Shown here: piece by piece, positions 1-8,979 of the stretch
Layout: each line of letters begins with the position of its first letter
Numbering within the stretch: the first letter of the stretch is position 1
NCBI GenBank assembly: GCA_013288005.1
Contig: JABDCS010000019.1
Coordinates: 1-37,399, forward strand
DNA from: Chlamydiota bacterium
Lineage (GTDB): Bacteria; Chlamydiota; Chlamydiia; Chlamydiales; Rhabdochlamydiaceae
Length of the DNA: 37,399 nucleotides
Direction of reading: 5' to 3'
Notes under the pieces: model-generated
Told to the model about the DNA's origin: nothing
What the model saw: only the letters and a program-made list of their open reading frames with translations
Databases searched by the model: none
Made by a program: the position numbers and the translations under genes

Positions 1-365
1 TCGACATCGGAACCCGAGCAAATTTTTCCTTCTATCTGTCCACCTAGCACCTTCAGAGCATTATCATTTTCTCTGCTGAATCCGAAAATGAGCTTACTTG
101 TAGCAACTGGATCTTCATCTGCAAAGATCACAGCGATGTGGCCTTCTAGTTCGTCAGGATTAAATTGTATCCCAGCGGCTTGTGTAGCTTTTAGCAAGAT
201 GCGCTTACGCACCACTTCCATGCTTGCACCGCTTTTACGAAGTGCATCGCGGAAGCCTGCTGCCGAATTTGGACTGAGCTTCTGATAGCTAGCCAAAAAC
301 AGCGCTTTAGAATGATCAACTTTTTCTTTGATCTCATCTAAAAGTAATTGTTTTTCTGCTATCAT
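1..365 (-). CDS. rplJ: 50S ribosomal protein L10, partial (3' end missing)
   Basis: Read on the minus strand from an ATG at 365, the sequence gives a protein beginning MIAEKQLLLDEIKEKVDHS and continuing open to the left edge, so about 121 N-terminal residues are present. L10 is the stalk base protein of the large ribosomal subunit; it carries L7/L12 dimers and binds 23S rRNA. Visible family features are the N-terminal helix, the basic stretch VVRKRILLKA and the following GHIAVIFADEDPVATSK segment. It starts 3 bases after the rplA stop, as expected in the rplK-rplA-rplJ-rplL operon. The frame is intact as far as it is visible. Confidence 0.93.
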   Translation of the reverse strand, partial: MIAEKQLLLDEIKEKVDHSKALFLASYQKLSPNSAAGFRDALRKSGASMEVVRKRILLKATQAAGIQFNPDELEGHIAVIFADEDPVATSKLIFGFSRENDNALKVLGGQIEGKICSGSDV

Positions 366-368
366 GGG

Positions 369-1061
369 TTAATCCTTTTGATCAATTGCAACTTTTAAAC
401 CAGGACCCATCGTAGATGATAATACGAGAGAGCGTACGAAATCACCTTTAGCTGAAGCGGGACGGGCTCTTGTAATAGCTTGCATATAAACGCGAATGTT
501 CTCGGCCAGCTTATCTTTCGCGAACGAAAGTTTACCAACCATACCGTTGATCACACCGTTTTTATCGCCTTTGAACTCGATCTTCCCAGCTTTAACTTCG
601 GCTACAGCTTTCGCTACATCCATAGTTACGTTTCCGGCTTTTGGCGTGGGCATTAATCCTCTCGGACCTAAAACTTTACCCAACTTACCGACCTCACGCA
701 TCATATCGGGGGTCGAAATGATGGCATTAAATTCTAGCCATCCGCCTTTCACCTTCTCTATTAGTTCGTCATTTCCTGCATAGTCAGCGCCAGCATCAAG
801 GGCTTCTTTAACTTTATCTCCTCTTGCGAAGACTAGTAATACCATGCGTTTACCTGTTCCATTCGGTAAGGAAACAGTGCCACGCACCTGCTGTTCTGAT
901 TTGCGAGCATCGACGCTTGTCTTGATAGAAATGTCCACTGATTGGTCAAACTTAACCGAGGGACATTGCTTCAATATATCGATAGCTTCGTCAACGCTAT
1001 ATACTTTTTCTGCGTCGACGAGTTTTTCTATCTCCCGAAGTCTCTTACTCTTTTGCGACAT
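369..1061 (-). CDS. rplA: 50S ribosomal protein L1
   Basis: A 230-residue protein of normal length for bacterial L1, which binds 23S rRNA at the L1 stalk and in many bacteria represses its own operon. Recognisable segments are the N-terminal [18 protein letters not shown], the central GRVLGPRG-type motif (here [19 protein letters not shown]) and the C-terminal [20 protein letters not shown]. It starts 4 bases downstream of rplK and ends 3 bases before rplJ, so the three are clearly cotranscribed. Nothing unusual is visible. Confidence 0.97.
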   Translation of the reverse strand: MSQKSKRLREIEKLVDAEKVYSVDEAIDILKQCPSVKFDQSVDISIKTSVDARKSEQQVRGTVSLPNGTGKRMVLLVFARGDKVKEALDAGADYAGNDELIEKVKGGWLEFNAIISTPDMMREVGKLGKVLGPRGLMPTPKAGNVTMDVAKAVAEVKAGKIEFKGDKNGVINGMVGKLSFAKDKLAENIRVYMQAITRARPASAKGDFVRSLVLSSTMGPGLKVAIDQKD

Positions 1062-1065
1062 GTTT

Positions 1066-1494
1066 TTAGCCTTCTACTATATCCACTCCCATAGAACGAG
1101 CCGTGCCCATAACGACCAGCAAAGCTGCATCATCTGAGCTGACACGCATATCGGGTAGCTTTTGCTTTGCAATACGTCGAGCTTGTGACTTTGTCAGTTT
1201 GCCGACCTTATCGCGATTTGGAACCTTGGATCCAGATTCAATCCCTAATTCTTTAAGAATCAATCTAGAAACAGGAGGTTGCTTCGTAATAAACGTAAAC
1301 GACTTATCAGCGTATACGTTGATTAAAACAGGAAGAATATCCCCTGCTTTATCTTGGGTTTTTGCATTGAATTCCTTGCAGAACATCATGATATTAACGC
1401 CGGCGGCACCAAGAGCTGGGCCAATTGGCGGAGCAGGATTTGCCTTCCCTGCAGGAATCTGCAACTTAATTACTTTTACAAGTTTCTTTGCCAT
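1066..1494 (-). CDS. rplK: 50S ribosomal protein L11
   Basis: A 142-residue protein of standard length. L11 binds the GTPase-associated region of 23S rRNA and contacts elongation factors. The N-terminal domain has the conserved [20 protein letters not shown] motif, and the C-terminal RNA-binding domain ends with [10 protein letters not shown]. It lies between nusG (53-base gap) and rplA (4-base gap) in the usual order. Confidence 0.97.
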   Translation of the reverse strand: MAKKLVKVIKLQIPAGKANPAPPIGPALGAAGVNIMMFCKEFNAKTQDKAGDILPVLINVYADKSFTFITKQPPVSRLILKELGIESGSKVPNRDKVGKLTKSQARRIAKQKLPDMRVSSDDAALLVVMGTARSMGVDIVEG

Positions 1495-1547
1495 TCTTCA
1501 TTTCCTCTTCATATCATTTCACTTAACACCAGAGGCGGGTGCTAAAA

Positions 1548-2093
1548 TTATTCTTCATAATCCGCTGGAGCAGCTTCTACTTGCCAAAATTCTAGATCAT
1601 CAACTCTAGTTTCTCGACCAAAAATAGAGACCATCACACTCAAACGACCTTTGTCATGAAAGACTTCATGCACTGTACCAATAAAGTTTACAAAAACCCC
1701 ATCGGTTATCTTGACTTTGTCTCCTGGCGCGATGTTGTGTTTTTGTACGACACCCTTCTTCTTTTCCTCGAGTTCGTGCAAAATTTCATCAACTTCTTTC
1801 TGCGTAAGTGGAGATGGTTTTTCACCACCAAGAAAATCTAGAACTCCGCTCGTGTTTTTTACATACATCCACGAATCATCAGTCAGGTTCATCTTGAGTA
1901 GAATATATCCTGGCCAGAGTTTTTTCTCGCTGACACGCTGTTCACCGCGTTTAACTTCAGCGACATTTTCTGTTGGCACTAGAACTTCTTCAATAAAATC
2001 TAACATGCCACTGCTTTCGCGATTTTCTTCAAGAGTCCGCTTTACCTTCTTCTCCTGGCTAGAGATCACCTGAACGACATACCAATTATGCAT
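1548..2093 (-). CDS. nusG: Transcription termination/antitermination factor NusG
   Basis: A 181-residue NusG of normal length. It binds RNA polymerase and couples it to Rho or to the ribosome. The N-terminal NGN domain opens with MHNWYVVQVISSQEKKVKRT and includes KLWPGYILLKMNL. A KOW domain follows near residues 120-155 with the core PGDKVKITDGVFVNFIGTV. It starts 18 bases after secE, the common bacterial secE-nusG pairing, and leads into rplK. Confidence 0.97.
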   Translation of the reverse strand: MHNWYVVQVISSQEKKVKRTLEENRESSGMLDFIEEVLVPTENVAEVKRGEQRVSEKKLWPGYILLKMNLTDDSWMYVKNTSGVLDFLGGEKPSPLTQKEVDEILHELEEKKKGVVQKHNIAPGDKVKITDGVFVNFIGTVHEVFHDKGRLSVMVSIFGRETRVDDLEFWQVEAAPADYEE

Positions 2094-2111
2094 TCAAAAA
2101 CTCCGGATAAT

Positions 2112-2372
2112 TTATCCACCTAGCAAACGCGCAAATGCGCTAATTCCCTGTAAGGCCGATTTGATCAAAATATCAGCAAAATACACACCTAAGCCAAAAA
2201 TAAAGGCTGACAAGATTACAACCTTGACACTTACTTTGAGCTCGGCTTTGGTAGTCCAGCTCACTTTTTTCAGCTCAATCCTTAACTCATGGATAAAACG
2301 GAAAAAGGGCTGTTTTCGCACTTTTTCTTTCGAAGGAACACTTTGGATCTCTCGATTCATTAAGGTCGTCAC
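2112..2372 (-). CDS. secE: Preprotein translocase subunit SecE
   Basis: A small protein of 86 residues, the SecE subunit that clamps SecY in the Sec translocon of the inner membrane. It has the family pattern of an amphipathic helix with ELKKVSWTTKAEL (residues about 32-44) followed by one transmembrane helix (about 48-70). Position directly upstream of nusG and directly downstream of tRNA-Trp agrees with other chlamydiae. The first residues before RKQPFFRF are poorly conserved in this family, so the exact start is less certain than the identity. Confidence 0.93.
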   Translation of the reverse strand: MTTLMNREIQSVPSKEKVRKQPFFRFIHELRIELKKVSWTTKAELKVSVKVVILSAFIFGLGVYFADILIKSALQGISAFARLLGG

Positions 2373-2399
2373 GCGCTTCTCTTTTAACGTTTTCTATCT

Positions 2400-2472
2400 C
2401 GAGTGCGGAGGGATTTGAACCCCCGACCGGCGACTTTGGAGATCGCTGCTCTACCAGCTGAGCTACACACCC
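2400..2472 (-). tRNA. tRNA-Trp (CCA)
   Basis: The minus strand folds as a complete cloverleaf of 73 nt. The seven-base acceptor stem starts GGGTGTG and pairs with CGCACTC (two G-T pairs). The D-arm is AGCTCAGCTGGTAGAGC, the anticodon loop CTCCAAA gives CCA, and the T-arm contains GGTTCAAATCC. The discriminator base is G and no CCA is encoded. It sits between tuf and secE, the chlamydial arrangement. Confidence 0.95.
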
Positions 2473-2524
2473 ACAATGAGAGCTATCCGCGATTACGGTG
2501 CTCCACCAATTCCTTATCCATACG

Positions 2525-2557
2525 AATAGGAGAAGCTCTAAACAAGCCTCTCCTATT
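2525..2557 (-). terminator. Stem-loop between tuf and tRNA-Trp
   Basis: Just after the tuf stop codon the sequences AATAGGAG (2525-2532) and CTCCTATT (2550-2557) are perfect inverted repeats, and the stem can extend inward through AGCT/AGCC-type pairs including G-T. There is no run of T after it, so it is not a textbook intrinsic terminator. It may slow polymerase or mark RNA processing between the tuf message and the tRNA. Confidence 0.5.
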
Positions 2558-2564
2558 TCACACT

Positions 2565-3749
2565 TTAGGTAAGAATTTTTGTCACTGTTCCAGCGCCGAT
2601 AGTGCGGCCGCCTTCACGGATGGCAAAGCGCATACCTTCTTCCATCGCAATAGGGCTGATAAGCTCAGCTGACAACTCAACGTTATCACCTGGCATAACC
2701 ATTTCTGTGCCTTCTGGAAGAGTTACTGTACCTGTTACGTCGGTTGTACGGAAGTAGAACTGAGGACGGTAACCTGTAAAGAATGGCTTATGACGACCAC
2801 CTTCTTCTTTTGTTAAAACGTAGATGGTGCCTTTGAACTTTGTATGGGGCTTGCATGTGTTTGGAGCAACAAGAACCATTCCGCGTTCAATATCTTTTTT
2901 CTCTAAACCACGGAGAAGGATACCTACGTTTTCACCTGCGCGCGCTTCGTCTAGAATTTTGTTAAACATTTCCAAACCAGTTGCTACGCTATCACGTGTA
3001 TCACGGATACCGACGAGTTGCAGCTTATCGTTGACTTTAACCACGCCTCTTTCTACGCGACCTGTAGCTACTGTACCCCGGCCAGAGATAGAAAACACGT
3101 CTTCGATTGGCATAAGGAAGGGTTTATCTACTTCGCGTGTCGGTGTTGGGATTTTTTCGTCGACGGTCTTCATCAAATCTCTGATTGCTTGCACATATTT
3201 TTCCTCTCCTTCGAGGGCTTTTAGTGCAGAACCGCGAATGATCGGTGCATCTTTGTAGCCTTTGGCTTCAAGAAGTTCAGCAAGTTCCATTTCAACGAGC
3301 TCAACGAGTTCTTGGTCGCCTTCGCCAATCATGTCCATCTTGTTTAAGAATACAACAATTGAAGGAACACCCACTTGGTGAGCAAGAAGAATGTGTTCTT
3401 TTGTTTGAGGCATAGCACCGTCTGTTGCAGCAACGACGAGAATAGCTCCGTCCATCTGCGCAGCACCGGTAATCATGTTCTTGACATAATCCGCGTGGCC
3501 AGGGCAGTCGACGTGGGCATAGTGGCGTGTTTCTGTTTCGTATTCGACGTGCGTTGAGTTAATCGTAATCCCACGTGCTTTTTCTTCGGGAGTATTGTCA
3601 ATAGAAGCGTAATCGCGAAACTTCGCTTTACCTCCTTCAGCCAACACTTTAGTAATCGCAGCAGTTAGGGATGTCTTTCCATGGTCAACGTGACCGATGG
3701 TGCCGATATTGACGTGCGGCTTGTTCCTTTGAAAGGTTTCCTTGGCCAT
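2565..3749 (-). CDS. tuf: Elongation factor Tu
   Basis: A 394-residue EF-Tu of standard length. This translation GTPase delivers aminoacyl-tRNA to the ribosome. The G motifs are clear: [10 protein letters not shown] (G1), the RGITIN switch I region, DCPGHADY (G3), NKMD (G4) and GSALKA (G5). Beta-barrel domains 2 and 3 follow, ending [16 protein letters not shown]. It is flanked by tRNA-Thr upstream and tRNA-Trp downstream. A ribosome-binding site (GGAGG) lies just before the ATG at 3749. Confidence 0.98.
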   Translation of the reverse strand: MAKETFQRNKPHVNIGTIGHVDHGKTSLTAAITKVLAEGGKAKFRDYASIDNTPEEKARGITINSTHVEYETETRHYAHVDCPGHADYVKNMITGAAQMDGAILVVAATDGAMPQTKEHILLAHQVGVPSIVVFLNKMDMIGEGDQELVELVEMELAELLEAKGYKDAPIIRGSALKALEGEEKYVQAIRDLMKTVDEKIPTPTREVDKPFLMPIEDVFSISGRGTVATGRVERGVVKVNDKLQLVGIRDTRDSVATGLEMFNKILDEARAGENVGILLRGLEKKDIERGMVLVAPNTCKPHTKFKGTIYVLTKEEGGRHKPFFTGYRPQFYFRTTDVTGTVTLPEGTEMVMPGDNVELSAELISPIAMEEGMRFAIREGGRTIGAGTVTKILT

Positions 3750-3799
3750 TGTAGTCCTCCGTTAGGATCCTCTGTTTATTTATGTTTGAGTTAGCGTTT

Positions 3800-3871
3800 T
3801 GCCCAAGAAAGGAATCGAACCTTCGACAACTTGCTTACCATGCAAGTGCTCTACCACTGAGCTACCCGGGC
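3800..3871 (-). tRNA. tRNA-Thr (GGT)
   Basis: The minus strand forms a 72-nt cloverleaf. Acceptor GCCCGGG pairs with CTTGGGC (two G-T pairs). The D-arm is AGCTCAGTGGTAGAGC, and the anticodon arm CTTGC-ATGGTAA-GCAAG gives anticodon GGT. The T-arm has GGTTCGATTCC, the discriminator is A and CCA is not encoded. It lies between infA and tuf. Confidence 0.95.
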
Positions 3872-3972
3872 CCATATCAAGAGCTATTAACGTAAAAGCT
3901 GTAACGCCAAAGCACTCAAGTTTAGACTCCAGGTCAAATTAAAGCAATCAAAGATTCATAGCTTTGGGCAGC

Positions 3973-4191
3973 CTATTTTTGACGATAAATGATCCGCGCC
4001 TTTGTAAGGTCATAGGGCGACATCTCTACTGTGACGTTATCCCCTACAAGCACGCGGATGTTACGCATACGCATTTTCCCACACAAATGAGCAAATACGT
4101 GCATTCCGTTCTGTAAAACCACTCTAAATGTCATATTGGGGAGTAGCTCTTCGATGGTCCCATCGATCTTTAGTGTATCTTCTTTTGGCAT
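3973..4191 (-). CDS. infA: Translation initiation factor IF-1
   Basis: A 72-residue S1/OB-fold protein that binds the ribosomal A site during initiation. Family residues include [37 protein letters not shown] and the C-terminal [11 protein letters not shown]. The frame extends upstream to an ATG at 4236, but I choose the ATG at 4191 ([11 protein letters not shown]). That gives normal family length, and a good promoter (4228-4256) overlaps the longer 5' part, so transcription should begin about 4220. Confidence 0.93.
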   Translation of the reverse strand: MPKEDTLKIDGTIEELLPNMTFRVVLQNGMHVFAHLCGKMRMRNIRVLVGDNVTVEMSPYDLTKARIIYRQK

Positions 4192-4227
4192 ACGCCAATA
4201 AATTCTCTTAAAAACTGAATAGCAAAT

Positions 4228-4256
4228 ATCAAACATGATGACCGTCTTATTGTCAA
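4228..4256 (-). promoter_or_regulatory. Predicted sigma-70-type promoter for infA
   Basis: On the minus strand a consensus -35 box TTGACA (4256-4251) is followed after exactly 17 bases by TTTGAT (4233-4228, four of six matches to TATAAT). It is placed about 30-40 bases before the chosen infA start, and it would drive infA and possibly the tRNA-Thr/tuf genes. Confidence 0.6.
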
Positions 4257-4581
4257 TACAAGGGTTTACATGTGAGTAAATTATCTCCCTCTTTCAAGCC
4301 AAAATTTTCCTTGTTTTTTCGAAAATTAGCTAATTAAATTTCTATTCATAATCGGTCAAAACAGACGGATAATAGTAAAATTCATAGTTTATCTGACATT
4401 TTAGATCAAATCAGCCAAGAGCACTCTAAAAAGTTAAGCGTCATAAAAAAGGCATGATAAAATTCAATTTTAAGAACACATTCTTGCGCGACAATACCCC
4501 GAGTAGTGTATAGTTAATGCGCAACTAACTCATCTTACTGCCCAACAACGAAAGTTTTTTTATGATGCATTCTGGTTAAAT
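4257..4581. other. AT-rich intergenic region between divergent infA and sufE-like gene
   Basis: About 325 bases between the infA promoter and the next gene. It is AT-rich with frequent stops in all frames, and I see no tRNA, repeat or coding remnant. It presumably holds the promoter of the SufE-like gene, but no convincing -35/-10 pair with normal spacing was found. Confidence 0.5.
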
Positions 4582-5016
4582 ATGGATACCGTTTTTACTT
4601 CTTGTCTTGAGCGTCAAGCTAAGCTTGTAAAAGAGTTTTCTCTACTAAAAGATGCCAATGCGCGTTTTGAAAGATTGATGCAAATGGGGCGCACACTACC
4701 TCCAGCAGATTCTGATCTACGACAACCTTGTCATCTAGTATCGGGATGTCAGAGCGAAGTTTATCTTTCTGCAAGATTAGAAAATTATTTAGTTTATTTC
4801 TCAGTATCAAGTGAAGCTTTAATTTCAGCCGGCCTGGCTGCCTTGTTATTAAAAATCTATGATGGCGAATCTGTGGAAACAATTTTAAAATGTCCCCCGA
4901 TTTGTATAGCAGAGATGGGTATTTTGGCTACCCTTTCTCCAGGAAGGTCTAACGGCTTTTCCAGCATCCACCTACGCATGAAACAAGAGGCTATTAATCT
5001 TTTAAGTAAAATTTGA
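4582..5016 (+). CDS. SufE-like iron-sulfur cluster assembly protein
   Basis: A 144-residue protein with the SufE/CsdE fold signature. In this family a conserved cysteine accepts persulfide sulfur from a SufS-type cysteine desulfurase for Fe-S cluster building. The sulfur-acceptor loop is visible as LVSGCQSEVYLSA with Cys56, preceded by an N-terminal helix region RFERLMQMGRTLPP, and followed by LLLKIYDGESVETIL and MGILATLSPGRSNGF, all in the family order. Length agrees with the family. No Suf genes are next to it here, so the partner desulfurase must be elsewhere. The start ATG at 4582 has no clear Shine-Dalgarno sequence. Confidence 0.88.
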   Translation: MDTVFTSCLERQAKLVKEFSLLKDANARFERLMQMGRTLPPADSDLRQPCHLVSGCQSEVYLSARLENYLVYFSVSSEALISAGLAALLLKIYDGESVETILKCPPICIAEMGILATLSPGRSNGFSSIHLRMKQEAINLLSKI

Positions 5017-5083
5017 TTAATATCTCCTGATAAAAATACTATTAAATAACACAAAAGTTATTCATTTATAATTATTTGCATTA

Positions 5084-5112
5084 TTTACTTCTAGGATAAT
5101 TTACTGTATAAT
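5084..5112 (+). promoter_or_regulatory. Predicted promoter of the Inc-like gene
   Basis: A perfect TATAAT (5107-5112) is preceded by TTTACT (5084-5089, four of six matches to TTGACA) with a 17-base spacer. It ends 30 bases before the ATG at 5143. This is a plausible housekeeping promoter for the next gene. Confidence 0.55.
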
Positions 5113-5142
5113 CGTAACTAATTAACTTAAAAAAGGCAGATC

Positions 5143-6039
5143 ATGACAACAACATCTCTTGCCCTATCTTCCACTTTATGTGGTCCTTATAAAGGAACAG
5201 TTTCTGAAGCACCTCACTCTCCCGTCCCAGTAAAAACCCTCAATCGAGAATTATGCATAGCACCCAAAGATTTAATCCATGTACATGAACACCGTGAAAC
5301 TCTCTGGAACATTGCAAAAGCAACGACGGTAGTGGGGTTTTTAGCATTGAGTGCGTTAGCCTTTGTGTTGACGAGCCTCTATGCTCCAGGCCTAATCATG
5401 GGTGTAATTTTTACTGCTTTCGGCAGTTTATCGGCAGCGATTAATATTTATTCTTATTCGAATGCCCAAGCTGAAGCACATGGAATGGAGAAAAAGAAAT
5501 TTGTACGAATCGCAGAGATTCAAAAAAATCTTGAATCTCTCTCGCCCTCGCTGCTGCGTAAAAAATTTTCTGAGTGGGAACTAACCGCTTCTCAAATCCA
5601 TAATTTTCAGAATCTCAAAAATGGGCTCAAAAGTTTAATCCCGGGTTTTGCATGCATGATTTATCAAGCCGAACGATCTCATGAACTCTTTGTCCAAGCC
5701 AAAAGTCTCCAAAAAAACGCTCGAAATGATAAAAATGCTGATCAACGCGCCTTACAGTTACGAGAAGCTTACTTTCTTGAACGAGCAGCGTCAGCAGATA
5801 AAATCACTGCCGCTTATACCTACGGCGTCCTGACAAAGCCTTTCCGCATGGAGTCTCTAAACGAGATTGGGAATATGCCGATGACCCCGCCAGAAACCTA
5901 TGCTATTGCCCATTTATATGGATGCAAAGAACCGATCTTTATTTTCGAAAAAGATAAAAAAGCACCCCTATTCCAAGAACAAGTAGATACTGCGAACACG
6001 CCTTGTGCTATCCGTCAACTTAGCCATAAAATATTTTAG
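5143..6039 (+). CDS. Inc-like protein with bilobed hydrophobic domain
   Basis: A 298-residue protein that I cannot assign to a named family. Its one strong feature is a pair of close transmembrane helices, about residues 57-79 and 82-104, separated only by a YAPG-type turn. Both flanks are soluble: about 55 residues in front and a 190-residue hydrophilic, helical C-terminal part. This bilobed hydrophobic domain is the hallmark of chlamydial inclusion membrane (Inc) proteins, which are type III secreted and inserted in the vacuole membrane. The N-terminus is rich in Ser/Thr and lacks a Sec signal, which agrees. Inc assignment is inference from topology only; an ordinary inner-membrane protein remains possible. 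A good promoter precedes it. Confidence 0.6.
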   Translation: MTTTSLALSSTLCGPYKGTVSEAPHSPVPVKTLNRELCIAPKDLIHVHEHRETLWNIAKATTVVGFLALSALAFVLTSLYAPGLIMGVIFTAFGSLSAAINIYSYSNAQAEAHGMEKKKFVRIAEIQKNLESLSPSLLRKKFSEWELTASQIHNFQNLKNGLKSLIPGFACMIYQAERSHELFVQAKSLQKNARNDKNADQRALQLREAYFLERAASADKITAAYTYGVLTKPFRMESLNEIGNMPMTPPETYAIAHLYGCKEPIFIFEKDKKAPLFQEQVDTANTPCAIRQLSHKIF

Positions 6040-6047
6040 TCAGTGAG

Positions 6048-7238
6048 TTAAACAAGACGTAGTGTATTTTGCTCACCACCAACAATTTGCACTTCGCCTT
6101 GCGGAGAAATATAAATATCATATTCAAGGCGCACTCCAAATTCTCCTGGAAGATAAATACCAGGTTCACATGAGAAACAAGTACCAGCTAAAATTGGACG
6201 ATCGTCATATGTTTCTAAACTATCGAGATGCGTGCCTGGACCATGCAATTCTGTAGTGATATTATGCCCCGTTCTGTGGGTGAAGAATTCACCATAACCT
6301 GCATTCTCGATAATTTTTCGACAAACCTGGTCAACTTCAAATCCTTTTACCGTCTCTTTATTCGCAAAGCGTTCTTGGATAAATTCAGTTGCCCTTCTTT
6401 GCGCTTTTCTTACAATATCGAAAATCTTTTGCTGTTTGGGAGTAGGAGCAGCTGAAGCGACACCCACTCGTGTTATATCGGCATATACAGAGAAAGCATG
6501 CTTTTTCTTACACCAGAGATCGATTAGAATAAAATCACCTGGACAAATTTTCTTAGCATTCTCTTTGCTAGGCACATAATGGGGATCAGCACTATCTGCA
6601 TTGATAGCGCAATGGGGTAAAGTGTTCTCTGTTTCAAAACCTGCGTTAGCGAACTCTCTATCCATCCATTGAACAACTTCAAAATCGGTAATCGTCGGCC
6701 CTTTTTGTATGGATTGCGCAATCAGCTGCCACGCTCCTTCAACTGTACGTTCAACAAACCGGCCTGCTTCGATTAAACTTTCTACTTGGGCTTGACTTAA
6801 GACACTGGTGTAGAGCTGTAAAAATGGAGAGGAACTCACCACCTCCACTCCACAACTTCGTACAAGATCTATAGTTCCCCCATCAACTCGTGAGATATAA
6901 GGAACTGCGCACCGTGGCGAATATTCCATGGCTACTCTTTTAGAGTTTTTTAGGAGGATTTTTAAAGCTTCTTCTAAAGATTCCCAACTTAGATAAATCT
7001 TTTTATCACCCGGAAGATGATCAAGCGCCCCAGACTCTATCTGATGAACGAGCTTGGTGGGAGTTCCTTGTTGAGGTATCCAATAAAATAAACGCCTCGT
7101 TAAATGTTTTTGCTGGGGCAACTCAAGAAAGTCCCATGCAAGCTCGTTTCGCTTTTGAAAGTCGTAAACAAGCCATCCATCGACGTGAGCATCGGCTAAC
7201 TGTTTTTGGATCGCTTTAACGCGGTCATGAGAGAACAT
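6048..7238 (-). CDS. M24-family metallopeptidase (Xaa-Pro aminopeptidase-like)
   Basis: A 396-residue protein with an N-terminal creatinase-like domain (about 1-150) and a C-terminal pita-bread peptidase domain. All five metal ligands of family M24 can be placed: Asp240 (FILIDLW), Asp254 (VYADITR), His325 (HRTGHNI), Glu358 (SCEPGIY) and Glu372 (VRLEYD). It most likely removes N-terminal residues preceding proline in the cytosol with two divalent metals. It is the last gene of a minus-strand operon, starting 7 bases after the HEAT gene. Confidence 0.9.
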   Translation of the reverse strand: MFSHDRVKAIQKQLADAHVDGWLVYDFQKRNELAWDFLELPQQKHLTRRLFYWIPQQGTPTKLVHQIESGALDHLPGDKKIYLSWESLEEALKILLKNSKRVAMEYSPRCAVPYISRVDGGTIDLVRSCGVEVVSSSPFLQLYTSVLSQAQVESLIEAGRFVERTVEGAWQLIAQSIQKGPTITDFEVVQWMDREFANAGFETENTLPHCAINADSADPHYVPSKENAKKICPGDFILIDLWCKKKHAFSVYADITRVGVASAAPTPKQQKIFDIVRKAQRRATEFIQERFANKETVKGFEVDQVCRKIIENAGYGEFFTHRTGHNITTELHGPGTHLDSLETYDDRPILAGTCFSCEPGIYLPGEFGVRLEYDIYISPQGEVQIVGGEQNTLRLV

Positions 7239-7245
7239 GTAAATC

Positions 7246-8979
7246 CTATTGATACAAGCATTGAATTAATGCAGAAGCTGCAACAATACGTAAAACTTGA
7301 AAGGGTTCACCTAGTACGTCCACAAGAAATGGAATCGCCTGAGGATGTCCACTTTTACCTATAGCTTCTAAGATGCGAATTTTCGTATGTCGGTTAGCAC
7401 GCGGATACGCGAGAATGAGCTCCTCAGCCCCTGCAGGATCACGTGCTCGTAAAGCAAGAAGCAGAGCCGCCTCAACTCGTACCTCTTCATCCTGATGCTG
7501 AAGCAAACTTTTAACAACTTCGATCTCTAATTCCTCTCCTTCTTCTAAAAGAACTCCGGCAGCTGAACCTATAACACTCCACTGACCTTTTTTGAGAAAC
7601 TCTTGGACGGCTTCGATCGCCTTTGGATAGCGCAACATGCTCAAGACACTAAGAAGGTCGAGCCTGACCATTTGATCGACTACGAGGGGATAATTGGGCA
7701 CTTGATCGATATGTTTAATTGAGCTAGGCGCTAACGAACGGAAAAGAGGGTGCGTGCCTTCATCCCACATCCATAATCCGCCATTTTGGAGAGCTTTCTG
7801 AATAACTAAGCAGCTTTCATCGATACTCGATCTCTGTCCAATTAAACCCATAGCGAGATTGACCCGCACATAAACATCTTCAGATTTCTGCAGCCATTCG
7901 CGCATTAACTTTAAACCCGCACTCCCACATGTAGCAAGAGCGGCTGAAGCCATGCGTTTTTCTTCGAGCTGACCTTTATCTAAAAAATTCTGAAATACTT
8001 CTTCAGCCTTTCTGTCATTTCCTCGCAGTAATAACCATGCTGCGGTAATGGAGACGGAGGGATTGGAATCTTCCAAAGACTTTTGTACGGCTTCATGTTG
8101 ATAGATCGGTTTACCTTGCACCATCACTTGGGGTAGAAAACCCAATGTACCAAGCGCCATCATACGGACATCTGGGGAATGGTCTTGCAAGAGATTAACA
8201 ATACCTAGGGTGTATTGAGAGAGCTGCAGATGTCCGACAAGCTCGCAGGCTAATTGACGAAGTCCTGCACGCTTGCTCGTAAGGAGCATATTCATTTCTG
8301 CGGGCTCTACCTTTTCATAAAGCGTCGCCAGTGTGATGATCGCAAGTGCCTTCTCTTCCGTAGTAATCTTGTTATTCGCAATCGCTTTTTGTAAAAGAGG
8401 CTTAGCCTCTTCTAAGTGCATTTGTCCAGCAGCCTGAATAGCTGTTAGACGCACATGCCAATTCTTCTCTTTTTCTAAAATCCGCAATATTTCTTTGCGT
8501 AAGGGCTTGTCTCCCATTGTTGCCGATAATTGAAGCGAAACGCTCCTTATCATCGCATTAGAACTACGTAAGCCTTCCAGAAGTACGGGGATTGCTTTGG
8601 CATCTCGCGTGAAGCAAGCTCCCATCATGGCATACAGTTTTACAAATAGAGGCTGAGCCGCACGCCCTTTCTGCAAGGAGCCCCATGCTAGAGTTTCGAG
8701 CAAAAACCTTCCTTCACGCTCTTTTCCTCCCTCATACAAAGAGGCAAAGGTCTTCCATGCTTCGATTTCTTCTCCATTTTCGCTCAATGCACACAAATAT
8801 TTCTTACGCAATAGCGTTGAGTTGGGAAATTCTTGTAAAGCCTCTCGCGCTTCTAGTAGGGCAGCATGAGGATCTTTGAGTAAGAGAAAACTATCGATTC
8901 GCCGCGCGGCGCTCTCCTCGGTGATTGCCAATAAAGAAACACTTCCACAGCAAGCAAGAAAGAAAAAACTCTTTTTCAT
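7246..8979 (-). CDS. Exported HEAT-repeat protein
   Basis: A 577-residue protein built almost wholly from HEAT-like helical repeats, e.g. LLQDHSPDVRMMALGTLGFL, LLQHQDEEVRVEAALLLALR and the last FLVDVLGEPFQVLRIVAASAL. HEAT solenoids are binding scaffolds. The N-terminus MKKSFFFLACCGSVSLLAI looks like a Sec signal peptide; a cysteine pair at 10-11 leaves a lipoprotein possible, though the lipobox is poor. So it is probably periplasmic or envelope-associated. It overlaps the HIT gene by 4 bases (ATGA) and is followed after 7 bases by the M24 peptidase. No catalytic motif is visible. Confidence 0.8.
   Translation of the reverse strand: MKKSFFFLACCGSVSLLAITEESAARRIDSFLLLKDPHAALLEAREALQEFPNSTLLRKKYLCALSENGEEIEAWKTFASLYEGGKEREGRFLLETLAWGSLQKGRAAQPLFVKLYAMMGACFTRDAKAIPVLLEGLRSSNAMIRSVSLQLSATMGDKPLRKEILRILEKEKNWHVRLTAIQAAGQMHLEEAKPLLQKAIANNKITTEEKALAIITLATLYEKVEPAEMNMLLTSKRAGLRQLACELVGHLQLSQYTLGIVNLLQDHSPDVRMMALGTLGFLPQVMVQGKPIYQHEAVQKSLEDSNPSVSITAAWLLLRGNDRKAEEVFQNFLDKGQLEEKRMASAALATCGSAGLKLMREWLQKSEDVYVRVNLAMGLIGQRSSIDESCLVIQKALQNGGLWMWDEGTHPLFRSLAPSSIKHIDQVPNYPLVVDQMVRLDLLSVLSMLRYPKAIEAVQEFLKKGQWSVIGSAAGVLLEEGEELEIEVVKSLLQHQDEEVRVEAALLLALRARDPAGAEELILAYPRANRHTKIRILEAIGKSGHPQAIPFLVDVLGEPFQVLRIVAASALIQCLYQ

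Noticed and set aside
844..1609. Plus-strand frames of 97 and 168 codons opposite rplA and rplK
   Set aside because: Mirror frames of ribosomal protein genes with no ribosome site.
2824..3258. 144-codon plus-strand frame opposite tuf
   Set aside because: Antisense shadow of a highly conserved gene; composition follows the tuf codons and matches no family.
4484..4514. TTGCGC / TATAGT as promoter of the SufE-like gene
   Set aside because: The 19-base spacing and weak -35 make it unconvincing without a known activator.
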